Below, piece after piece: positions 7,306 through 11,807 of a stretch of 11,807 nt of DNA. The translations under genes and the position numbers were made by a program. The stretch is from MFAQ01 sp964592455 (GTDB lineage: Bacteria > Patescibacteriota > Microgenomatia > UBA1400 > MFAQ01): assembly GCA_964592455.1 (NCBI GenBank), contig CAZQDQ010000026.1, forward strand, positions 1 to 11,807. The letters run 5' to 3'. Each line of letters starts with the position of its first letter. Position 1 is the stretch's first letter. The notes below the pieces were generated by a model, which had not been told where the DNA came from, searched no databases, and worked only from the letters and a program-made list of their open reading frames with translations.

Positions 7306-8301
7306 TTATCTGGAGGGCAGGCAGTCTTTGTTGAGATAGAGACAGACATTTTTGTTGTGCTGCTCTATAGTATCGGCAAAATAGATTTGACCTTTGGGAT
7401 CGTGTAAGTAGAACCAGGCGGAAGAAGCGGAAGGACTAGCGGCTGCAGTTAAAGCGCTCTTACCTGGATTTGAAATAGGTGCTGGAGGTAAACCTTGATT
7501 TTTGTAGGTGTTATATGGTGAATCGATGGCAAGATCCACAAGAGTTAATCCTGGCTTCCACCACTGGCAGTCTAGTTTTTTGCAGGTTTTGGTAGCGAGG
7601 GCGTATTGAACAGTAGCGTCGATTTGAAGTGGCCAAGCGTTGGCGAGGCGTTTTTCGATAACATCAGCAATTTGGGGCATTTCTTTGCTATTTGCAGCTT
7701 CCCTTTCTAGCAGTGAGGCGACTATAAGGATGTGTTTTTCTTTTTCTTCCGTTATTTTTAAGTTTTTTATTACCGTCTGATATTGACCTGTAAGTTTGTT
7801 AACAATATCCTGGGTAGTAGCTTTGTATTCGAAGTCGTATGTGTCGGGAAAGAGTTTACCTTCTAAATCTTTGGTCAGAGTGGTGAATTCGGCCGAGCTG
7901 TATTTGGCACCATCAATATTTGCAAAAGACTTGGTGAGGATTTGATTTATCTCCTGCGAGCGAAGCCCCTCTGGGATTGTAACCCTTATTTGTTTTGTCT
8001 GAGCTTTGGTTAGGTTTTTAGCAATTTCGGTGGCACTCATGCTGGGACTTAGTAGAAAAAAGCCTGCTTGGAGACGATTTTGCAAACCAAGCCTAAGGAC
8101 TGTAATTTTGAAGGCGGTACGAGATCTGATAAGTTTTTGAGAACTTAATTTATTTATAATTTGGTTTAGAGACGACCCCTGGTCGACTTCAAAAGTAGTT
8201 TGGGTTTTAATTTGAGGGGTGACTGGCTGAACAGAAACGAGGTACCAACCAAAAAAACCGACAAGAAGAAGAAGTAAGGCGGCGAGAAAGCGATTAAACA
8301 T
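7306..8301 (-). CDS. mltG: Endolytic murein transglycosylase, MltG/YceG family
   Basis: Predicted membrane-anchored enzyme that cuts nascent peptidoglycan glycan strands at the outer face of the cytoplasmic membrane and so sets strand length. 331 residues, typical for the family. An N-terminal membrane anchor (about 4-24) precedes a LysM-like region (about 35-110) and the YceG catalytic domain. The catalytic glutamate is Glu199 in ASLLERE (195-201), matching Glu218 of the E. coli enzyme. Other family marks are GKLFPDTY (148-155), LQIDATVQY (225-233), SPYNTYKNQGLPPAPISNPG (261-280) and YFADTIEQHNKNV (307-319). Four cysteines in the external domain (240, 245, 320, 327) could form disulfides. 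The start lies 5 bases after the stop of the zinc-ribbon gene, so it is probably co-transcribed. No Shine-Dalgarno is visible. Confidence 0.95.
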   Translation of the reverse strand: MFNRFLAALLLLLVGFFGWYLVSVQPVTPQIKTQTTFEVDQGSSLNQIINKLSSQKLIRSRTAFKITVLRLGLQNRLQAGFFLLSPSMSATEIAKNLTKAQTKQIRVTIPEGLRSQEINQILTKSFANIDGAKYSSAEFTTLTKDLEGKLFPDTYDFEYKATTQDIVNKLTGQYQTVIKNLKITEEKEKHILIVASLLEREAANSKEMPQIADVIEKRLANAWPLQIDATVQYALATKTCKKLDCQWWKPGLTLVDLAIDSPYNTYKNQGLPPAPISNPGKSALTAAASPSASSAWFYLHDPKGQIYFADTIEQHNKNVCLYLNKDCLPSR

Positions 8302-8306
8302 AGAGC

Positions 8307-8513
8307 TTAAACTTCGCTGAGTAGTGCGCGACGATAAGTGTTGGTTTTACTGTCGTAAATAAAAATGCGGCCACATTTACAAGTTACCTGGTCTTTACCT
8401 GAAACTTTCTGTGAGGGTGTTTTTTTCCCTTCTGAAAGACTGGTACCGCAACCAACGCAGGTACCACGGGAGAGTAACCAGGCCTGGACAGGGGCGATTA
8501 TGTTTTTGAACAT
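8307..8513 (-). CDS. Small zinc-ribbon-like protein of unknown function
   Basis: 68 residues from ATG 8513. Two cysteine pairs, CVGC (Cys19, Cys22) and CKC (Cys45, Cys47), in TCVGCG and TCKCGRIFIYD, look like the two knuckles of a zinc ribbon. The N-terminus is amphipathic or hydrophobic (IIAPVQAWLL) and the middle is basic and polar. I cannot name a family. ATG 8513 is preferred over the in-frame TTG 8540 because a good promoter places the transcript start at or next to this ATG. The gene would then be leaderless, which fits the absence of a Shine-Dalgarno. It is followed 5 bases later by mltG, its likely operon partner. A nucleic-acid or protein-binding role is possible from the fold but not shown. 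Confidence 0.8.
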   Translation of the reverse strand: MFKNIIAPVQAWLLSRGTCVGCGTSLSEGKKTPSQKVSGKDQVTCKCGRIFIYDSKTNTYRRALLSEV

Positions 8514-8519
8514 AGAGTT

Positions 8520-8548
8520 ATTGTAACTGCCATGTTGCAATTTGGCAA
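8520..8548 (-). promoter_or_regulatory. Promoter for a leaderless zinc-ribbon/mltG transcript
   Basis: Minus strand: -35 TTGCCA (8548-8543), 17-base spacer, -10 TACAAT (8525-8520). Six bases (AACTCT) separate the -10 from ATG 8513, so transcription should begin at or next to the A of the ATG. It interleaves with the plus-strand promoter at 8535-8563. Confidence 0.75.
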
Positions 8549-8563
8549 AAGTTTATGTAGATT
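8535..8563 (+). promoter_or_regulatory. Promoter for the structured RNA and downstream gene
   Basis: -35 TTGCAA (8535-8540), 17-base spacer, -10 TAGATT (8558-8563). Its -35 lies inside the spacer of the divergent minus-strand promoter, so polymerase probably cannot occupy both at once. Expected start near 8570. Confidence 0.6.
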
Positions 8564-8569
8564 TAATTT

Positions 8570-8850
8570 AGGCCCTTAAAGAAAACGGTTCGTTCGCACA
8601 TTTTGTTTGCTAAAAAAAGTTTTCTGTAGAGTTTCGGTAACGGCTTCTCCAGTGTGAGAAAGCCACTAGGTGTTGCACCTAAAGGGAGACTCCTTGATTG
8701 AGGAAAAGCAACACACGATTTTAGAAATAGCCGTGACAAGCTATTTGTAGTGACAGTACTAAAGGACGAGTCCAGACCTACAATACGAGTCGTCGAAACA
8801 AACAATCAATAAAACCTTTCGCCTGTCACAGTGGAGGGTTTTATTTTTTT
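8570..8850 (+). ncRNA. Structured RNA of unknown family, separate small RNA or 5' leader switch
   Basis: About 280 nt between a plausible promoter and a strong terminator, with no convincing ORF on either strand. Local hairpins seen: AGAAAAC (8580-8586) with GTTTTCT (8619-8625); GGCTTCTC (8642-8649) with GAG-A-AAGCC (8656-8664, one bulged A); TAGGTG (8667-8672) with CACCTA (8676-8681); AAGGG (8682-8686) with TCCTT (8691-8695); AAATAGC (8725-8731) with GCTATTT (8740-8746); GACGA (8765-8769) with TCGTC (8790-8794). ACGGCT (8640-8645) can alternatively pair with AGCCGT (8729-8734). GTGACA in the 8732-8739 loop and GTGACAG (8750-8756) are both complementary to the terminator loop. Signatures of RNase P RNA, tmRNA, SRP RNA and T-box are absent. 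The exact 5' end is inferred. Confidence 0.5.
8808..8850 (+). terminator. Strong intrinsic terminator just before the 8866 gene
   Basis: A 15-position stem, AATAAAACCTTTCGC (8808-8822) with GTGGAGGGTTTTATT (8831-8845), including three G-T wobbles; loop CTGTCACA (8823-8830); T-run 8844-8850. It ends 15 bases before the next ATG. It either ends a separate small RNA or is the switchable terminator of a leader. Confidence 0.9.
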
Positions 8851-8865
8851 GTGTTAGCTTATCTT

Positions 8866-9405
8866 ATGGAATCTGAAGTTGATAAAGAGATAGCGAGAGA
8901 TAAAGACGGAGAGGTAAAAGCATGGATACTAGAACAAGAGGTGAATTTGATGGTTGTATTTAAAAATAGGTTTCTGGCTTTGATTGACTATTGCAATAAG
9001 GAGTCAAATAAAACTGTTAATGAAACTTGGAAACAAAAAGTGGAAGTTGAGTCGAGAATATTATGTGAGCAAATAGAGATAGACAAAATGTTAGGGTTGA
9101 TAGGAGAAAAAACAAACACCGATGAATGTGCAAAAGCATTTAGGTGGATAACTCGTCAGGTAGATAACGAGTTGATAAATAAGGTAGCTACAGATTTGCT
9201 TGTGGCTACATATCCAGATTATTTACGCAAGGAAAAAGGTGAGTATAAACCACCATCTATGGAACAGATTGCTCAATTTTTGGTATCAAAAGGAGACTTG
9301 GCTGTAAAAGTATTTTTTTGGGAAGAAAATAAAGCAAGAAAACTTTTTACTGATGATGAGAGAAGAGAAATTAAGAATTGGATAGAAAAATTAAGCTCTA
9401 AATAG
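8866..9405 (+). CDS. Hypothetical soluble protein behind the structured RNA
   Basis: 179 residues from ATG 8866; an in-frame GTG at 8851 directly after the terminator T-run would add five residues. I do not recognise the family. The protein looks soluble and mostly helical, with many charged residues, hydrophobic patches at VNLMVVFKNRFLALIDYC and NKVATDLLVATYPDYL, and three cysteines, but no membrane segment and no catalytic motif that I can name. There is no Shine-Dalgarno. Transcription must either read through the terminator or start at an unseen promoter. GC is low: about 30% and 37% in two hand-counted 60-base lines against about 43% in rpoB. It ends tail-to-tail with ruvX, overlapping by 8 bases. 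The product could be a toxin-like or regulatory partner of the RNA, but this is only suggested by the arrangement. Confidence 0.8.
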   Translation: MESEVDKEIARDKDGEVKAWILEQEVNLMVVFKNRFLALIDYCNKESNKTVNETWKQKVEVESRILCEQIEIDKMLGLIGEKTNTDECAKAFRWITRQVDNELINKVATDLLVATYPDYLRKEKGEYKPPSMEQIAQFLVSKGDLAVKVFFWEENKARKLFTDDERREIKNWIEKLSSK

Positions 9406-9787
9406 AGTCTAAGTAATCTTGTAGGATGTGGGCGGCGGCGGTTTGGTGCTCGATTTGCTTTTTTTGTTTGTGGGATTTTTTTGATTTGTCTAAAGTAGAT
9501 TGAGCTTTTTTGCTACTCATGTCTTCGTTATAGAAAACGATTTCTCCATCGTAAATATTTTTGATCTTATCGGCAAGTAGTTTGGCGTAGTCGACAAGAA
9601 GGCCGTGACTGGGAGTACCAATAACAAGGCAATCAGGATTAGTGCGAGCAAGAAATGGAGTGAGTTTGCCGACGAGTGAGTCAATGTCTTTTTCGAAGAT
9701 GGTGGCTAGGGGTGTGGCCAAAATCCCCTCTTCGGAAAGAGCAAGACCAGTGTGAGCAGTGCCAAGATCAAGGCAGAGATATTTCAT
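9398..9787 (-). CDS. ruvX: RuvX/YqgF-family nuclease-fold protein
   Basis: Small RNase H-like fold protein of the YqgF family (putative pre-16S rRNA nuclease or Holliday junction resolvase), cytoplasmic. 129 residues, slightly short for the family. Marks: N-terminal YLCLDLGTAHTGLALSEEG (3-21) with the first acidic residue Asp7; CLVIGTPSHG (53-62); YNEDMSS (86-92) where the family usually has DERLTT, so the glutamate is kept (Glu88) but the preceding Asp is Asn87; and QTAAAHILQDYLDS (115-128) at the C-terminus. The usual Asp just before the double alanine appears as His114. The ATG overlaps the stop of the preceding gene as ATGA, which implies translational coupling with the phosphoribosyltransferase-like gene. 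The 3' end overlaps the convergent 8866-9405 gene by 8 bases. Confidence 0.88.
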   Translation of the reverse strand: MKYLCLDLGTAHTGLALSEEGILATPLATIFEKDIDSLVGKLTPFLARTNPDCLVIGTPSHGLLVDYAKLLADKIKNIYDGEIVFYNEDMSSKKAQSTLDKSKKSHKQKKQIEHQTAAAHILQDYLDSI

Positions 9788-10770
9788 GAGTTTATTTTAC
9801 TAGCTTGTTCCATATATTTTCTTACCAACGTTTTTAGTGTTAACCAGTAGCCACGTGCCATAGATCTTTCATATTCACTTTTTAGAGGAATGGTAAGAAA
9901 TCCGCCAGCAGTATGTAAATATTGTTTAATTAGCGACCTATAACCATCAACGTTGTTTAGGTTACAAGAAACTGCTAACCTATCTATATCTTCATCACCA
10001 CCAGAAACAGCCCTGGCAATTTCTTCGTGTTTTAGTTTTGAAAGTTCGTATTTTACCTGTTGATATTCAGAAGAGTTTGGCGTGTTTGCAACACCAAGAA
10101 CATATGGTGTGTAGTTATCATGCCCCTTCCACACCGGTGGGTTACTAAACTGAATATGCCCATGAATAGTCTTCGGCCTAAACACTTTTCTAATTGTTTC
10201 TATTGCTTTTACCATTGACCCATCTATTGCGTTCACCATCATCTCGTCCACAACAAGAATATTTTTTCCCTCGAGACTGCTATGAGAAAATTTTTGTGAT
10301 AGCGATTCAAGTGATGACGGTGATGAAAATTTTTCCTTACCATCTCTACCAATGTCTACATACCTAATCTCTGGCATGTTGCCGATTAGTGTTTCTTGTT
10401 CTTTTAATATATTCCACATTTCTTGAAAAAGCGCCGAACCATTTCTACCTGACTTATCTAGAAAAAAAACAGTGTCGACCCTTCCACCTTCCGCCTCTAG
10501 TTCTTTAATTCTTGATATTAATTTTTCAGTGCCCTCAATCATATCGTCCAGATATCCATACCTACCAAATTCAAGAAGTTGGTGATCTATGGCCTCTAAC
10601 TCCTTATCTCTTTTACAGATATCAAAAACAACATCTTTCCATATTGCCCAAAACTTGTCATGATCCACAGATGTTGGAAACAAATTTTTGATGTGTTCAG
10701 GGCGAGTGACGAGACTGATTGTTTTTTCTACTTTTTGATCATATGGACCTTCTTCAGACAAGTTATACAT
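9784..10770 (-). CDS. Phosphoribosyltransferase-like protein
   Basis: 328 residues from ATG 10770. The core resembles the type I phosphoribosyltransferase fold: a beta strand and loop VDTVFFLDKSGRNG (98-111), then ILVVDEMMVNAIDGSM (171-186), which sits like the PRPP-binding strand and loop (hydrophobic strand, two acidic residues Asp175-Glu176, then a small-residue loop). The usual TGxT after the acidic pair is replaced by NAIDGS, so binding to PRPP is uncertain. About 100 residues precede the core and about 140 follow it, both without a family I can name. It lies 12 bases after the sortase stop and shares ATGA with ruvX, so it is co-transcribed with both. G/C balance is reversed relative to its neighbours. 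Substrate unknown. Confidence 0.72.
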   Translation of the reverse strand: MYNLSEEGPYDQKVEKTISLVTRPEHIKNLFPTSVDHDKFWAIWKDVVFDICKRDKELEAIDHQLLEFGRYGYLDDMIEGTEKLISRIKELEAEGGRVDTVFFLDKSGRNGSALFQEMWNILKEQETLIGNMPEIRYVDIGRDGKEKFSSPSSLESLSQKFSHSSLEGKNILVVDEMMVNAIDGSMVKAIETIRKVFRPKTIHGHIQFSNPPVWKGHDNYTPYVLGVANTPNSSEYQQVKYELSKLKHEEIARAVSGGDEDIDRLAVSCNLNNVDGYRSLIKQYLHTAGGFLTIPLKSEYERSMARGYWLTLKTLVRKYMEQASKINS

Positions 10771-10782
10771 ATGGATCAGTTA

Positions 10783-11538
10783 TCAGTCGTTGATGAGGGT
10801 GCCTTCGACGATGAGGCGGCGAAGGGTAGTGCCTGGAGGAACACAAGTAATGAGCTTTATCGTTTTGGCTGAGTAGTTTTGTTTTAAAACCCAGAGCTCG
10901 TTAGGTTTGACTTCATAGACTTTGCTGATTCGATAAGTAAAGTCTTGTCCGTTGAACTTGACAAGGATGTCTGAGCCAATTTTTACCTTTGGAAGGGTAC
11001 TAAAAATAGTGGTGTACTTTTTGGGGTCAAAGAAGGCAGGAATAGTGGAGTGACCGAAAACAACGGGTGAGCCGTACTGACCTGGCAGGGCAGTTTGGGG
11101 ATAGTGGACCAGATGTTTTGCTAAGTCTTCGTCTTTTAGACTAACGGTGGAGTCAACAATGCCAAGTGAGGGAACAGACATAAGGTATGAGTCAGGAATA
11201 TTGAGAGGAATGTCTTCTGGTTCTGGCTTGGTAAACAATTCATTTTGGAGACTGCCAGGAAACCAGTTGCTAGCTTTGGTGTAGTCTAGCCCTGTTACCA
11301 CGATTGGTTCTTGGTTCTCTTGGGCTTCTGACTGGTAATACACCGGTGAGAGCAGGCCCTTGTCCGAAAAGTCAAAAATCTTTAAATCTTTTAATTGGTA
11401 GCTAATAACTGGGAAACCCACACCACCCAAAATGGCAAGACCAATAGCGGAAATAAAAGTGGGAATTGTTTTTAAATAAAGAGGAATTTTGCGCCCGGGA
11501 TGAGGGTTTTGGGCAGTTGCCTTTTGATACTTATACAT
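10783..11538 (-). CDS. Sortase family transpeptidase
   Basis: Membrane-anchored cysteine transpeptidase that would join or process surface proteins outside the membrane. 251 residues from ATG 11538. A basic N-terminus and one membrane segment (about 26-48) are followed by a linker and the sortase barrel. Catalytic residues visible: His163 in VVFGHS, Cys232 in KLITCVPPG (the LxTC-type motif), and Arg240 or Arg241 after it (TTLRRLIVEG). This is a complete His-Cys-Arg triad, so the enzyme is probably active. The class is not clear. The alternative TTG at 11550 would overlap the upstream gene; ATG 11538 begins one base after that gene's TGA, which favours coupling. No sorting signal substrate is visible in the window. 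Confidence 0.9.
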   Translation of the reverse strand: MYKYQKATAQNPHPGRKIPLYLKTIPTFISAIGLAILGGVGFPVISYQLKDLKIFDFSDKGLLSPVYYQSEAQENQEPIVVTGLDYTKASNWFPGSLQNELFTKPEPEDIPLNIPDSYLMSVPSLGIVDSTVSLKDEDLAKHLVHYPQTALPGQYGSPVVFGHSTIPAFFDPKKYTTIFSTLPKVKIGSDILVKFNGQDFTYRISKVYEVKPNELWVLKQNYSAKTIKLITCVPPGTTLRRLIVEGTLIND

Positions 11539-11539
11539 A

Positions 11540-11807
11540 TCAGTTGGCAATTAGTTGAAACTCAATGTTTTTTAGCGGCAGAAAATTGGTTAAGAATGGA
11601 AGAGGAGGGGTAACTTTAATTTGCGCACCAGTGAAGCCTTTGATGGGGTCGAAAAAAGGTCTGATCTTATCTTTTGATTTACCTTTAACAACCTGCCTTA
11701 GTTTTTCTTCGTCGATCTGAGGAAAGAGAGAAGCACTGACAGTAATATTTGCCTGATATTGGCCGTCTTTTTTTTGGAGAGACTCAACCTTGATACTGGT
11801 GGAATTC
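11540..11807 (-). CDS. C-terminal end of an unidentified protein, probably extracellular
   Basis: 88 codons and a TGA stop (11542-11540) are readable; the start lies beyond the right edge. The fragment begins NSTSIKVESLQKKDGQYQ, continues ITVSASLFPQIDEEKLRQ and VVKGKSKDKI, then GAQIKVTPPLPFLTNFLP and ends IEFQLIAN. A small globular fold with beta strands alternating with one helix is suggested. From memory it resembles C-terminal domains of long secreted or baseplate J-like proteins in Microgenomates genomes, but I cannot verify this. Being directly upstream of the sortase (one base between stop and start), it may be a surface protein or an assembly partner. Confidence 0.7.
   Translation of the reverse strand, partial: NSTSIKVESLQKKDGQYQANITVSASLFPQIDEEKLRQVVKGKSKDKIRPFFDPIKGFTGAQIKVTPPLPFLTNFLPLKNIEFQLIAN

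Noticed and set aside
8514..8540. TTG start at 8540 for the zinc-ribbon protein
   Set aside because: It lies upstream of the inferred transcript start and inside the promoter spacer.
8700..8709. GAGGAAAAGC resembling the GAGGAAAGTCC core of RNase P RNA
   Set aside because: Only part of the motif matches, no partner region (AGATGAATGA or ACAGAACCCGG type) follows, and the transcript ends about 140 nt later, too short for the rest of the molecule.
8765..8804. Stem GACGA/TCGTC followed by GAAAC, reminiscent of a hammerhead ribozyme
   Set aside because: The required CTGATGA core before the stem is absent (the sequence there is CTAAAG), so no self-cleaving core can be built.
8563..8805. Minus-strand reading frame of 80 codons within the structured-RNA region
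   Set aside because: It covers several perfect hairpins, has no ribosome site and no recognisable protein pattern, and the flanking promoter and terminator point to the plus strand.
1..11807. Recoded genetic code, tRNAs, CRISPR repeats, insertion sequences
   Set aside because: TGA ends several genes at sensible points and no in-frame TGA interrupts conserved proteins. I found no cloverleaf, regularly spaced repeats, transposase or terminal inverted repeats.

Overview
The window looks like a chromosomal piece of a small-genome bacterium of the Candidate Phyla Radiation (Patescibacteria), most likely of the Microgenomates kind. This is inferred from gene style, not from a database match. GC is moderate to low (about 43% in a hand-counted line of rpoB). 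RNA polymerase subunits are well conserved and the beta' subunit carries an actinobacterial-type N-terminal insertion. Proteins are short, a sortase and an MltG-type enzyme are present, and Shine-Dalgarno use is uneven. TGA is used as a stop, so the recoded lineages (Gracilibacteria, Absconditabacteria) do not fit. There is no phage, IS element, CRISPR array, rRNA or tRNA that I can support.

Layout. 1-6076, minus strand: the rpoB-rpoC operon. It has a textbook promoter (TTGACA, 18 bases, TATACT), a leader of about 88 nt containing an 11-bp hairpin with a short U-tract, complete rpoB, and the first 824 codons of rpoC, which runs off the left edge. 6100-7243, plus strand: two tandem units of very small membrane-protein genes (two overlapping genes, terminator, promoter, one gene, terminator). 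Two of the three start with TTG behind a strong GGAGG. 7306-8548, minus strand: a small zinc-ribbon-like gene followed by mltG, apparently transcribed as a leaderless mRNA. 8535-9405, plus strand: a promoter interleaved with the zinc-ribbon promoter, then about 240 nt of non-coding sequence rich in hairpins, a 15-bp terminator hairpin, and immediately after it an AT-rich gene of unknown function. 9398-11807, minus strand: a tightly packed run (end of an unknown gene, sortase, phosphoribosyltransferase-like gene, ruvX).

How the parts relate. rpoB/rpoC make the catalytic core of transcription. mltG and the sortase act at the outer face of the membrane, on glycan strands and on surface proteins. 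ruvX is a nuclease-fold protein linked in other bacteria to rRNA processing or Holliday junctions. The unit 8535-9405 is the best candidate for something undescribed. The loop of its terminator is complementary to the loop of an upstream hairpin and to a second nearby segment. This suggests an RNA switch or a regulatory RNA controlling the gene behind it.

Composition. The plus strand is G-rich over most of the window, so rpoBC seems to lie on the C-rich coding strand. The phosphoribosyltransferase-like gene reverses this skew, and the 8866-9405 gene is clearly more AT-rich than its neighbours. Both are candidates for later arrival.
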